Assembly: GCF_008923185.1 (NCBI RefSeq)
Contig: NZ_WBMT01000018.1
Location: 62,001 to 126,000, forward strand
Direction: 5' to 3'
From: Actinomadura rudentiformis
GTDB lineage: Bacteria; Actinomycetota; Actinomycetes; Streptosporangiales; Streptosporangiaceae
DNA length: 64,000 bases
A program made the translations under genes and the position numbers. How positions within the stretch are numbered: position 1 is the first letter of the stretch; each line of letters starts with the position of its first letter. Of this stretch, positions 31,785 to 40,538 are shown piece by piece. Below the pieces are notes generated by a model. The model saw nothing but the letters and a program-made list of their open reading frames with translations. It ran no database searches and was not told the origin of the DNA.

Positions 31785-34475
31785 ATGACCGACCGGCCAC
31801 GCCTGCTGCTGCTCGACGGCCATTCGCTGGCCTACCGGGCCTTCTACGCGCTGCCCGTGGAAAACTTCACCACCACGGCGGGCCAGCCGACCAACGTGGT
31901 CTACGGGTTCGCCAACATGCTGGCCAACGTGCTGCGGGACGAGCAGCCCACGCATGTCGGGGTCGCGTTCGACGTCTCCCGGCAGACCTTCCGCACCGAG
32001 GCCTTCCCCGACTACAAGGCCAACCGGTCGCGGTCGCCGGACGAGTTCCACAGCCAGATGAAGGTCCTCGGCGAGCTGCTCGCGGCGATGAGCGTGACCA
32101 CGCTCCGCGTGCCCGGCTACGAGGCCGACGACGTCATCGCGACGCTGGCCGCGCAGGCGGAGGCGGCGGGCTTCCAGGTGCTGATCGTCACGGGCGACCG
32201 GGACGTGCTCCAGCTGGTCAGCGAGGATGTCACGGCGCTCTACTTCTACCGGACCGCAGCCGAGATGATCCGCTACACCCCGGCGGCGGTCGAGGAGAAG
32301 TACGGCCTGACCCCGCGCCAGTACCCCGACTTCGCGGCGCTGCGCGGCGACCCGTCGGACAACCTGCCGAGCATCCCCGGCATCGGGGAGAAGACCGCAG
32401 CCAAGTGGATCCGCGAGTTCGGCTCGCTGGCGGCGCTGGTGGAGCGCGCCGCCGAGGTCAAGGGCAAGGCCGGTGACAGGCTCCGCGACGCGCTGGAGAC
32501 CGTCCGGCTCAACAGGCGGCTCACCGAGCTCGTCCGCGACGTCGACCTTCCGGTGGGGCTCGACGATCTGCTCCGCCGGCCGTACGACCTCCCGGCGTTC
32601 ACGAGGCTGCTGGACGAGTTGGAGTTCCGCAACGCCAGCCTGCGCCAGCGTCTCTTCGCGGCAGACCCGGGCGACGGCAAGGCGCACGAAGGCACGGGCG
32701 GGACGGGTGACTCCGGCGGTCCGGCTGGGGACACGGCTCCGCTCAAGGGACGCGAGCTCGGCCCGGGGGAGCTGGCGGACTGGCTCCAGACACGGGCGGC
32801 GGCCGGAGCATCGGATGAGCTGGCGGTGCCGGTCGGCCTGGCCGCCGAGACCACGTGGGTACGCGGCGCGGGCGACGTCCTGCGGATCGCGCTCGCCACC
32901 GGTGACGGCTTCGCGGCCGCATTCGAGCCGGCGCGGCTGACCGAGTCCGACGAACGGGCCTTCACGAGCTGGCTGGCCGACCCTGGCCGGCCCAAGGCGC
33001 TGCACGACGTGAAGTCCCTGCTGCGTTGTTTCGCCGAGCGCGGCTGGCGGGTGGAGGGCATCGCCACCGACACCGCCATGGCGGCCTACCTCCTGCTGCC
33101 CGGCCTCGCCGCGTACGGCATCGCCGACCTCGCCGCCCGCCACCTGGGCTACCGGCCGCCCGCCGACGGCGCCGCCGGGCTGATGGTCGAGGCGCGCGCC
33201 GTCCTCGACCTGGCCGGCAGGTTCACCGCCGAGCTCCGCTCGACGGGCATGACCGAGATCTTGAACGACGTCGAGCTCCCGCTGTCGGCCCTGCTCGCCC
33301 GGATCGAACGGGCGGGGGTGTTCGTCGACGCCGCGCTGCTCCGCGAGCTGGAAAAGCAGTTCGCCGACGCGATGGAGCGCGCGGCGGACGAGGCCGCCGA
33401 CATCGCGGGGCACCCGTTCAACCCCGGCTCGACCAAGCAGCTCCAGGAGGTGCTCTTCGGCGAGCTCGGGCTGCCCAAGACCAAAAAGATCAAGTCGGGT
33501 CACTCGACCGACGTCGACGCCCTGACCTGGCTGGCCACCCAGACCGACAACGGGCTTCCGGAGATCCTGCTGCACCACCGCGACCAGTCACGGCTGCGCA
33601 TGACGGTGGCGGGGCTGATCCGCGAGATCGGCGCCGACGGCCGCATCCACACCACGTTCCAGCAGACCGTCGCCGCCACCGGCCGGCTCACCTCCACCGA
33701 GCCCAACCTCCAGGTCATCCCGATCCGCACCGAGGAGGGCCGCCGCATCCGGCAGGCGTTCCTGCCCGGCGAGGGCTACGAGGCGCTGCTGACCGCCGAC
33801 TACGGCCAGCTGGAGTTGCGGATCATGGCGCATCTCTCGCAGGACCCGACGCTGCTCTCGGCGTTCGAGTCCGGCGAGGACCTGCACACCACCATGGCCG
33901 CCCAGGTCTTCCGGGTCGCGCCGGAGGCGGTCACCGCCGACATGCGCCGCAAGATCAAGGCCATGTCGTACGGTCTGGCCTACGGCCTGTCGGCGTTCGG
34001 CCTGGCCCGGCAGCTGGGCATCGCGGTGTCGGAGGCGAAGCCGCTGATGGACGCCTACTTCGAGCGGCTCGGCGGCGTGCGCGACTACCTCGACCATGTG
34101 GTGGAGGAGGCCCGCCACACCGGCTACACCCAGACGATCCTCGGCCGCCGCCGCTATCTCCCCCATCTGGGCAGTGACAACCGGCAGCGCCGCGAGACCG
34201 CGGAGCGGATGGCGCTCAACGCCCCCATCCAGGGGTCCGCCGCCGACATCGTCAAGATCGCGATGCTCCGGGTGGACGACGCCCTCACCGCCGCCGGGCT
34301 GCGCAGCCGGCTCCTCCTCCAGGTCCATGACGAGGTCGTCCTCGAAGTGGCCCCGGGGGAGCGCGTGCAGGTGGAGGAGCTCGTCCATGCCCAGATGACC
34401 ACGGCCTACCCGCTCACGGTGGGCCTGGAGGTCGCCCTGGGCACCGGCCGGGACTGGGACGCCGCAGCCCACTAG
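31785..34475 (+). CDS. polA: DNA polymerase I
   Basis: The 896-aa protein is DNA polymerase I. The N-terminal 5'-nuclease (1-290) has LLLLDGHSLAYRAFYALP, EADDVIATLA and GIPGIGEKTA-type H3TH (PSIPGIGEKTAAKWI). The 3'-5' exonuclease-like domain (about 320-490) lacks the canonical metal residues, as in other actinobacteria. The polymerase domain has LTSTEPNLQVIP, motif A LTADYGQLELRIMAHLS, motif B RRKIKAMSYGLAYGLSAFGL and motif C LLLQVHDEVVLEV. It fills gaps in repair and Okazaki processing. ATG 31785; its 3' end overlaps the convergent membrane gene by 4 bp. Confidence 0.97.
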   Translation: MTDRPRLLLLDGHSLAYRAFYALPVENFTTTAGQPTNVVYGFANMLANVLRDEQPTHVGVAFDVSRQTFRTEAFPDYKANRSRSPDEFHSQMKVLGELLAAMSVTTLRVPGYEADDVIATLAAQAEAAGFQVLIVTGDRDVLQLVSEDVTALYFYRTAAEMIRYTPAAVEEKYGLTPRQYPDFAALRGDPSDNLPSIPGIGEKTAAKWIREFGSLAALVERAAEVKGKAGDRLRDALETVRLNRRLTELVRDVDLPVGLDDLLRRPYDLPAFTRLLDELEFRNASLRQRLFAADPGDGKAHEGTGGTGDSGGPAGDTAPLKGRELGPGELADWLQTRAAAGASDELAVPVGLAAETTWVRGAGDVLRIALATGDGFAAAFEPARLTESDERAFTSWLADPGRPKALHDVKSLLRCFAERGWRVEGIATDTAMAAYLLLPGLAAYGIADLAARHLGYRPPADGAAGLMVEARAVLDLAGRFTAELRSTGMTEILNDVELPLSALLARIERAGVFVDAALLRELEKQFADAMERAADEAADIAGHPFNPGSTKQLQEVLFGELGLPKTKKIKSGHSTDVDALTWLATQTDNGLPEILLHHRDQSRLRMTVAGLIREIGADGRIHTTFQQTVAATGRLTSTEPNLQVIPIRTEEGRRIRQAFLPGEGYEALLTADYGQLELRIMAHLSQDPTLLSAFESGEDLHTTMAAQVFRVAPEAVTADMRRKIKAMSYGLAYGLSAFGLARQLGIAVSEAKPLMDAYFERLGGVRDYLDHVVEEARHTGYTQTILGRRRYLPHLGSDNRQRRETAERMALNAPIQGSAADIVKIAMLRVDDALTAAGLRSRLLLQVHDEVVLEVAPGERVQVEELVHAQMTTAYPLTVGLEVALGTGRDWDAAAH

Positions 34476-35788
34476 TGGCCGGGCTTGCGGATCATCCGGT
34501 ACCGCAGCACCAGGAACGGGATGCTGAAGACCGAGAACGCGTGCTCGGCCCGGAGTTCGCCGTCCTGCACGTAGACGTCGAGCCGTTCGGCGAAACCGTG
34601 CACCGCCAGCGTCGTCAGCTCCCGGGTGTCGGCGTCGATGTAGGTCAGGTAGTGACCGGGCTGATCGAGATCGCTCTGGCTGGTGAGCACCAGGCCGCCG
34701 CCCGGGCGGGCCTGAGGAACGAGCGTGGCGGTGAAGCTGGCCTGCGGCAGCGGGAAGCCGACGCTGACATATCCGCGGTCGCCGTGCCGGTAGGTGGTGT
34801 AGATGCCGACGTAGATGGGCTCGTCGGTGTCGGCGAAGGAACGGATCCAGCCGCGGACGGTCACCACGTCGCTCTGGTCGGGGATGATCGTGTCGATGCG
34901 GCTGCGCATCCCGCGCTGGACGTCCCGCTGGTTCATGGGCACGTTGGCCTGGCCGAGCGGGCGGGCGAGGAACGTGCGGTAGAGCAGGTATCCCGGCCGC
35001 ACCCACAGCCGCCACTCCGGCACGATGTCCAGGGTGAACCGCGAGGTGTGCTCGTAGAACTCCCGCACCCGCGGATCGACGCCGGCCGGGTCGAAGTCGG
35101 GCCCGGCCAGCTCGTCGAGCGAGGCCACGATGCCGACGTCCGGGGTGTCCGGCGTGTACGCGCCGCCCATCACCTTGGCCAGCTCACGTACATAGGACGT
35201 GCCCACGTACCGTGACTGTGCCTCCAGGGGCACCACGAACGGCAGGTCCTTCACCCGCTCGGCCACCAGGCTGACCTGCGCGTCGCGGAACAACAGCGCC
35301 GACAGCACACGGAACGCGACCACCGCGGTGACAGCCGCGGCCGCGCCGGATGCGGCCGCCGCCCCGGTGCGACGCGTTCCGGTGTTGCGGCGCCTCCCCG
35401 CGTACGCCCCGCCGACCGCCGCGCCGACCACCGGGCCGAGAGCGACCTTCTGCGGCCGGACGCCCAGCGCACCCGCGATCATGCCCGCCGCCGTGCCGAC
35501 CGGGAGCGGCCCGGCTCCGAGCCGCCCGGCCGTCCAGCCGAGCGGCGCGCTCATGGCACCGCTCATCGCGATCCGCTGCCAGAGGGCGGGGATCTCGCCG
35601 GGCCGCTGCCGGGACCGGGCGACGGCCTCCGCCACGCCCAGCCCGATCGCCCCGGCGGCCGCGCCGGTCAACGCCGCCCGCCGTCCGCGATGCCCTGTCA
35701 GAGCCGCGCCCGCGAGGCCGCCGATGGCCCCGGCCATCGCGGCCGACATCGCCAGATCATCGCCACCGTGTGATCGTTCTTTTGCCAC
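34472..35788 (-). CDS. Membrane-anchored protein of unknown function
   Basis: The 438-aa protein starts at GTG 35788. Residues 10-165 are Gly/Ala-rich with several hydrophobic segments (MSAAMAGAIGGLAGAAL, AAAGAIGLGVAEAVA, MSAPLGWTAGRL, VALGPVVGAAVGGAYAG, AAVTAVVAFRVLSALL), probably four or five membrane helices. From 170 on it is a soluble domain with FDPAGVDPRVREFYEHTSRF, a Trp/Tyr-rich WRLWVRPGYLLYRTFLARPL, and a beta-rich C-terminus. I know this architecture only from uncharacterised actinobacterial proteins. It converges on polA, which is conserved in some genera, but no role follows from that. Confidence 0.75.
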   Translation of the reverse strand: MAKERSHGGDDLAMSAAMAGAIGGLAGAALTGHRGRRAALTGAAAGAIGLGVAEAVARSRQRPGEIPALWQRIAMSGAMSAPLGWTAGRLGAGPLPVGTAAGMIAGALGVRPQKVALGPVVGAAVGGAYAGRRRNTGTRRTGAAAASGAAAAVTAVVAFRVLSALLFRDAQVSLVAERVKDLPFVVPLEAQSRYVGTSYVRELAKVMGGAYTPDTPDVGIVASLDELAGPDFDPAGVDPRVREFYEHTSRFTLDIVPEWRLWVRPGYLLYRTFLARPLGQANVPMNQRDVQRGMRSRIDTIIPDQSDVVTVRGWIRSFADTDEPIYVGIYTTYRHGDRGYVSVGFPLPQASFTATLVPQARPGGGLVLTSQSDLDQPGHYLTYIDADTRELTTLAVHGFAERLDVYVQDGELRAEHAFSVFSIPFLVLRYRMIRKPGH

Positions 35789-35941
35789 AACCGCAACCTA
35801 CTCGTTCGCGCCCCCGACAGTGGCAGGTCATAGGGCCCGGCACGACATCCGGCAGCTCACCCCGCTCGTCAACCGCCGTCTCTAGCTCCGGCCCACGGCA
35901 GGGCTGCGGCGTTGCAGCCTTTCGAGGCGCCTTCAGTGTGG

Positions 35942-36265
35942 TCAGGCGCCTTCGGCGTGGTCGTCCAGACGGCGCTGTAGCTCGTCGCGTTCGCGGGTGA
36001 GGCGGGCCAGCTCGTGCTCCAGCTCGATGATCCGGCGGATCGCGGTCAGGGTCATGCCCTCGCCCATCATCGTCACGACCTGCTGGACCTGCCGGATCTC
36101 GTGCCGGCTGTAGCGGCGCTGTCCACCGGCCGAGCGCCGGGGTGACACGACCCGGTGGTCGTCGATCCTGCGGAGGAACGCCTGCCGTACCTCGAGCATG
36201 TCGGCGACCTGCCCGACGGTGAACATCGGCGCGTGCTCGTCGTCGAGCGGTGCGGGTTCTCTCAT
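35942..36265 (-). CDS. hspR: MerR family heat-shock repressor, HspR-like
   Basis: The 107-aa protein has the MerR winged helix: MFTVGQVADMLEVRQAFLRR, then SAGGQRRYSRHEIRQVQQV, and a C-terminal coiled coil (RIIELEHELARLTRERDELQ). HspR proteins repress dnaK and hsp20 operons and use a chaperone as co-repressor. It lies 93 bp downstream of hsp20 on the same strand, a known actinobacterial hsp20-hspR arrangement, so it probably autoregulates this pair. The C-terminus is shorter than in dnaK-linked HspR. The exact target sequence is unproved. Confidence 0.85.
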   Translation of the reverse strand: MREPAPLDDEHAPMFTVGQVADMLEVRQAFLRRIDDHRVVSPRRSAGGQRRYSRHEIRQVQQVVTMMGEGMTLTAIRRIIELEHELARLTRERDELQRRLDDHAEGA

Positions 36266-36358
36266 TCCACCTCCTTTCTGCGAACGGGCCGGTGGGCGGG
36301 TCCGGTCGCCCGCCCACCGGCCTGGTCGCCGGGAAGGGTGGCGGTGCCGGGGCGGCCG

Positions 36359-36805
36359 TCAGGCCTTGATCGCCTTCTTCTCGCTGTGCTTGATCTCGAC
36401 CTTGCGGGCGCGGGCCTTCTCCAGAACGGGGATCCGCACCGCCAGGACCCCGTTGTCGTAGGCGGCCTCGATCGCCTCGGCGTCGAGGTGCTCCGACAGG
36501 TAGATCCGGCGGGTGAACGTGCCCATGACGCGTTCGCGGACGAAGAGGCGCTCGTTGTCCCCGTACTCCTCCTCGCGCTGGGCCGACACGCTCAGGACGC
36601 CGCGGTCCACGGTGACCTCGATCGAGCCGGGGTCGATGCCGGGCAGGTCGAAGCGCAGCACCACGTCGTCGTCGCGGCGCAGGCCGTCCATCGGCATGAC
36701 GGCGCCGTTGCCCTGTCCCGAGGCCTGGCTGAACGCCTGCCGGGCCATCCGGTCGAACTGCCGCTCGAACTCCTGGACGAAGGGATCGATCGACGTCAGC
36801 AACAT
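36359..36805 (-). CDS. hsp20: Hsp20/alpha-crystallin small heat-shock protein
   Basis: The 148-aa protein starts at ATG 36805 with GGAGGTG upstream; longer frames have no ribosome site. The N-terminal arm (MLLTSIDPFVQEFERQFDRM) precedes the alpha-crystallin domain (about 40-135) with LRFDLPGIDPGSIEVTVDRG, VRERVMGTFTRRIYL and the terminal AYDNGVLAVRIPV (A-x-x-x-N-G-V-L-x-V-x-I-P motif). The tail is Lys-rich. It prevents aggregation of unfolding proteins. The promoter (-35 TTGACA, -10 TACAAT) and a palindrome downstream indicate repression relieved by heat; the HspR-like gene follows. Confidence 0.93.
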   Translation of the reverse strand: MLLTSIDPFVQEFERQFDRMARQAFSQASGQGNGAVMPMDGLRRDDDVVLRFDLPGIDPGSIEVTVDRGVLSVSAQREEEYGDNERLFVRERVMGTFTRRIYLSEHLDAEAIEAAYDNGVLAVRIPVLEKARARKVEIKHSEKKAIKA

Positions 36806-36843
36806 CGTGCAACACCTCCGAAGAAACTCTGAGGACTCCGACC

Positions 36844-36869
36844 GGTTCCTTCTCGGACTGAAAGGAACC
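36844..36869 (-). promoter_or_regulatory. Palindromic operator in the hsp20 leader
   Basis: GGTTCCTT (36844-36851) and AAGGAACC (36862-36869) form a perfect inverted repeat with a 10-bp spacer. It lies just downstream of the predicted transcription start of hsp20, where bound repressor would block RNA polymerase. It does not match the HAIR consensus of HspR nor the CIRCE element. Confidence 0.6.
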
Positions 36870-36879
36870 TCTAAGCAGA

Positions 36880-36907
36880 ATTGTAGGTTTGCGTCCCCGG
36901 GTGTCAA
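36880..36907 (-). promoter_or_regulatory. Promoter of the hsp20-hspR operon
   Basis: Read on the minus strand: -35 TTGACA (36907-36902), 16-bp spacer, -10 TACAAT (36885-36880). Both hexamers are near-perfect for the housekeeping sigma factor. Transcription would start near 36873. Confidence 0.78.
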
Positions 36908-37078
36908 GTCCCCAAGACGGGGGCCCGGATCTACCTCAATCATTCTGTTTCCGGCCGTTACTGGTCATCTGTCGCTATAGCCACACACCTCCCCAGCTGC
37001 TTGCCTCAACGTCGTCGCGAGATCACGCGACCGAGTCCGAGACCGGGCCCACCGGCCCGTTCCCGCTGGAGGTTCCTA

Positions 37079-40006
37079 GTGCCCACGACGAGGTGGATTC
37101 GCGGGGTCGCGCTGGCGACCACGGGACTACTCCTATCGGCCGCCGCAGTCGGCACGGCGCAGGGGGAGACCCGCGCCGCCCAACCCAAGCCCCCTGACAT
37201 CCAGGCCGAACACACCCTGAAGCCCGACAAGGACATCCGCGCCGGGCGGATCGCCCCGACCGCGGCACAGCAGGGAGCGACCGAAGGCGCTGTCGTGCGC
37301 TGGAACAAGCTCGGCACCCCGGCCACGGTCACCCGGGCGGGCGCGCCCCTGGACGCCGGGCTGCCGAACGATGCCGAACGTGCCGCCCGCGCCTATCTCA
37401 CCGAGCACCGCGACCTGTTCGGCCTGTCCGAGCAGAGCGTGGCGGCGCTGGAACGGGTGGCGGTCAACCCGATCGGCAAGGGCGCGGCGGTGCTGCTGCG
37501 CCAGCGTTTCGGCAACCTCCAGGCCGGATACGACGGGCAGGTCGCGGTCGGCGTCGTCGGCGGCAAGGTCGTGTCGGTCTCCTCGACCCTCGCCCGCGAC
37601 TCGGCGGCGCCCGCGCCGGCGACGCTCAGCCAGGACAAGGCCGTCGAGTCCGCGGCCCGCGACGCCGACATGGCGGTCTCCGAAGCGGAGACGAAGCGCA
37701 CCCGGCTGGTGGCGGTGCCGACTCCCGCAGGCGTGCGCAGCGCGTACCAGGTCACGCTCATCGACTCCGGCGGCTCGCACGGCCACCAAGGTGACGCGCA
37801 CGGCGAGCCCGTCGCGGTCAACTCCTACGTGGACGCCCGGACCGGGGAGGTCCTGATCCGGGAGAACCTCGTCGACCACGCCGAGGATCCACGCTGGGAC
37901 GTGTTCCCGGCGGCGCCAGGCTACTCCTCCCAGGACACGCGCGACACGTGGTGTTTCATCCCTGCCAAGGGCTGTGACTTCGTGGTCGGTGGCGACCCGG
38001 CCACCGGCAAGGCATGGGACGTCGACCACGCGACCGGCGCGCCGACGAACACGAGCTTGGGCAACGCGGCCCGCACGTACGAGAACCGTGCCAGCGGCGA
38101 CCCGTTCACCGTCGGAACCCGCACCAACGCGCCCAAGGCCGACCGGCGCTACAGGTATCCCTGGACCAACCAGTGGCTGCGTGAGAAGTGCAACCCGGCC
38201 ACGCTCGACAGCCCGCAGGAAGCCGACCTCGAAGCGGCGATGTCGAACCTCTTCGCGATGCACAACCGGATGCACGACTGGTCGTACCGCCTCGGATTCA
38301 CCGAGACCGCGTGGAACATGCAGTCCGACAACGGCGACCGGGGCGGCAGGGCTGGCGACCCCGAACAGGGCAACGCCCAGGCCGGGGCCCGGATCGCCAG
38401 CGTCCGCGACAACGCCAACCAGATCACCCCGCCGGACGGCATGCCCGCGATCACCAACATGTACATGTGGCAGCCGGTGGCCGGGGCGTTCTACTCGCCC
38501 TGCGTCGACGGCGACTACGACATGAGCGTCATCGGCCACGAGTACACGCACGCCATCTCCGGGCGGATGATCGCCGGGCCGGACGCCGGCTGGAGCGGGC
38601 CGCAGGCCGGTGCGATGAACGAGAGCACCTCCGACCTGTTCGCGATGGAGTACCTGAACGAGTACGGGTTCCGGCCGCCGGGCGACACCCGCTACGTCAC
38701 CGGCGCGTACGTGACCGGAGACCCGAAGGCGGGGATCCGCAACTACGACATGAGCCGCAGCCCCCTCAACTACAGCGACATCGCCTACGACCTGGTCGGG
38801 CAGCAGGTGCACGCCGACGGCGAGATCTGGTCCGCCACGCAGTTCGACGTGCGCCAGGCGTTCGTCGACCGCTACGGCAAGGGCAGCAAGGCCCGCAACC
38901 GTGCCTGCGCCGACGGGCGTGTCCCGGTCGGCAAGTGCCCGGGCTCGCGGCGCTGGGCGCAGCTGTCGTTCGACGCGCTCCTGCTCATGGCGAGCGGCGC
39001 GGTCAGCTACGTCGACCACCGCGACGCGCTGCTGGCCGCGGACACCATCCGCTTCGGCGGCGCCAACCAGACCCTGATCTGGAACGCGTTCGCGCAGCAC
39101 GGACTCGGTGAGGGCGCGTCCAGCAACGGACCGGCCGACGCCGACCCGGTGGCGAGCTTCGCCTCGCCGCGGGCCAAGAACGCGACCGTGAAGCTGCGCC
39201 CGTCCGGAGACGCCAAGGGCGCGGCGGTCCGGCTGTACGTGGGCGACTACGAAGGCCGCGCGATGCCGGTGGCCGACACCGACCCCGCGACGCCGCTGGG
39301 CGACACGTTCAAGATCATCCCGGGTAGCTACAGCTTCGTCGCGGTGGGCGCCGGGTTCGGGCACAAGCGTCTCAGTGCCACGATCAAGCCTTCGACCGAG
39401 AACCTCTGGGCGTCGATGACACGCAACCAGGCCGCGGCGGCCAACGGCGCGACCGCCGCCGGCGACGGGGTCGGCCACGCCGGGCTCGTCGACGAGACCG
39501 AGGCCACCAACTGGCAGTCGCTGACCGCGCCCGTGGCGGGCCGGCAGGTGACCGTCGACCTGGCCGGGGACAAGGCCGTCCGGATCGGGCGGGTGCAGGT
39601 GAGCGCGATGTTGCGGCCGACCCAGCCGGGCGACCCCGAGCACACGCCGGGCGGGTCGCAGAACCGCTTCTCCGCCCTCCAGCAGTTCGAGGTCCTGGCC
39701 TGTGACGCGGCGAAGGCGGACTGCTCGCAGGACGCCTCGTTCTCCCGCGTCTACACCAGCCCGGCCAACGCGTTCCCGGCCCGGCGCCCGCGTCCGCGCG
39801 CACCGGAACTCATCATCCGCTCGTTCGACATGCGCGACACCACCGCGACGCACCTGCGGCTGCGCGTGTTGTCGAGCCAGTGCACCGGTAACCCGGCCTT
39901 CGCGGGTGAGCAGGACAACGACCCGCGCTCGACCACCGACTGCACGGCGGGCAGCGCGCGTGCGGCCCTCGTGAGAGCAGCCGAGTTCCAGGCGTTCACC
40001 CGATAA
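37079..40006 (+). CDS. Secreted M36 (fungalysin-type) metalloprotease
   Basis: The 975-aa protein is read from GTG 37079, which has GGAGG 6 nt upstream; the 26 extra codons in frame upstream lack a ribosome site. A signal peptide (TTRWIRGVALATTGLLLSAA) is followed by an FTP-type inhibitory propeptide (about 80-260). The M36 domain has the zinc site VIGHEYTHAISGR (HExxH), the third ligand in NESTSDLFAMEYLNEY, and ADGEIWSATQFDVRQAF. A C-terminal beta-rich region (from about 730) resembles carbohydrate- or substrate-binding modules (FTIIPGSYSFVAVGAGFGHK-like). It acts outside the cell on proteins. A strong terminator follows. Confidence 0.92.
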   Translation: MPTTRWIRGVALATTGLLLSAAAVGTAQGETRAAQPKPPDIQAEHTLKPDKDIRAGRIAPTAAQQGATEGAVVRWNKLGTPATVTRAGAPLDAGLPNDAERAARAYLTEHRDLFGLSEQSVAALERVAVNPIGKGAAVLLRQRFGNLQAGYDGQVAVGVVGGKVVSVSSTLARDSAAPAPATLSQDKAVESAARDADMAVSEAETKRTRLVAVPTPAGVRSAYQVTLIDSGGSHGHQGDAHGEPVAVNSYVDARTGEVLIRENLVDHAEDPRWDVFPAAPGYSSQDTRDTWCFIPAKGCDFVVGGDPATGKAWDVDHATGAPTNTSLGNAARTYENRASGDPFTVGTRTNAPKADRRYRYPWTNQWLREKCNPATLDSPQEADLEAAMSNLFAMHNRMHDWSYRLGFTETAWNMQSDNGDRGGRAGDPEQGNAQAGARIASVRDNANQITPPDGMPAITNMYMWQPVAGAFYSPCVDGDYDMSVIGHEYTHAISGRMIAGPDAGWSGPQAGAMNESTSDLFAMEYLNEYGFRPPGDTRYVTGAYVTGDPKAGIRNYDMSRSPLNYSDIAYDLVGQQVHADGEIWSATQFDVRQAFVDRYGKGSKARNRACADGRVPVGKCPGSRRWAQLSFDALLLMASGAVSYVDHRDALLAADTIRFGGANQTLIWNAFAQHGLGEGASSNGPADADPVASFASPRAKNATVKLRPSGDAKGAAVRLYVGDYEGRAMPVADTDPATPLGDTFKIIPGSYSFVAVGAGFGHKRLSATIKPSTENLWASMTRNQAAAANGATAAGDGVGHAGLVDETEATNWQSLTAPVAGRQVTVDLAGDKAVRIGRVQVSAMLRPTQPGDPEHTPGGSQNRFSALQQFEVLACDAAKADCSQDASFSRVYTSPANAFPARRPRPRAPELIIRSFDMRDTTATHLRLRVLSSQCTGNPAFAGEQDNDPRSTTDCTAGSARAALVRAAEFQAFTR

Positions 40007-40027
40007 CCGACGTTGTCGACCGGACAC

Positions 40028-40064
40028 CCGCCCCACATCTTGACCTGGTCAAGATGTGGGGCGG
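40028..40064. terminator. Long perfect hairpin, bidirectional terminator
   Basis: CCGCCCCACATCTTGACC (40028-40045) and GGTCAAGATGTGGGGCGG (40047-40064) are perfectly complementary over 18 bp with a single T between, so the real loop opens several pairs. It lies between the 3' ends of the convergent M36 protease gene and the minus-strand gene at 40076. Confidence 0.8.
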
Positions 40065-40075
40065 ATGTGCCATCG

Positions 40076-40525
40076 CTAAGGAATGCCGGCCAGCCCGCTG
40101 GTCTCCGCCAGGGCGCGCCGGACGGCGTCCCGGTAGCGGGAGACGATGTGCGGCTCGATTCCCTCGCCGCCCATCGAGACCACGGAGGAGAAGAGCACCC
40201 ATTGGACGAACAGTTGCGCGGCCTGGGCTTCGCTGGGGTGCGCGCGGCCGGCGAAGGTGCCCCGTTGCGACACCCCCAACGTCCAACGGCCGTCGCGGTG
40301 AACCAGCTGCGGCAGTTCCTCGGCGGCGTAGGCCGAGCTCGCGGGGTTGGCGTCCTGGACGACATATGTGGGATCGGGGATCCCGGCCGCACGGAGCATC
40401 TCCACGGCCTGGAACCTGTCTCGGAGCAGGTCCCAGCCCGGGCACAACAGAAGGGCGGCGGTGCGCAACATGCTGCCCTTGCGCACTCTTGCCTGGATGT
40501 TCGCGCGGCGCTCGGCTTCGTTCAT
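40076..40525 (-). CDS. Uncharacterised 149-aa protein
   Basis: The protein starts at ATG 40525, 13 nt after the GlxA-type regulator stop, so it is probably cotranscribed with it. Residues 1-20 are charged; AALLLCPGWDLLRDRFQAVE and DAVRRALAETSGLAGIP look helical; HRDGRWTLGVSQRGTFAGRA looks like a beta hairpin. No signal peptide, catalytic motif or known domain is visible. Confidence 0.62.
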   Translation of the reverse strand: MNEAERRANIQARVRKGSMLRTAALLLCPGWDLLRDRFQAVEMLRAAGIPDPTYVVQDANPASSAYAAEELPQLVHRDGRWTLGVSQRGTFAGRAHPSEAQAAQLFVQWVLFSSVVSMGGEGIEPHIVSRYRDAVRRALAETSGLAGIP

Positions 40526-40538
40526 CGGACGGCCTCGC

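Noticed and set aside
36844..36869. hsp20 palindrome as a CIRCE or HAIR element
   Set aside because: The sequence matches neither TTAGCACTC-N9-GAGTGCTAA nor CTTGAGT-N7-ACTCAAG.
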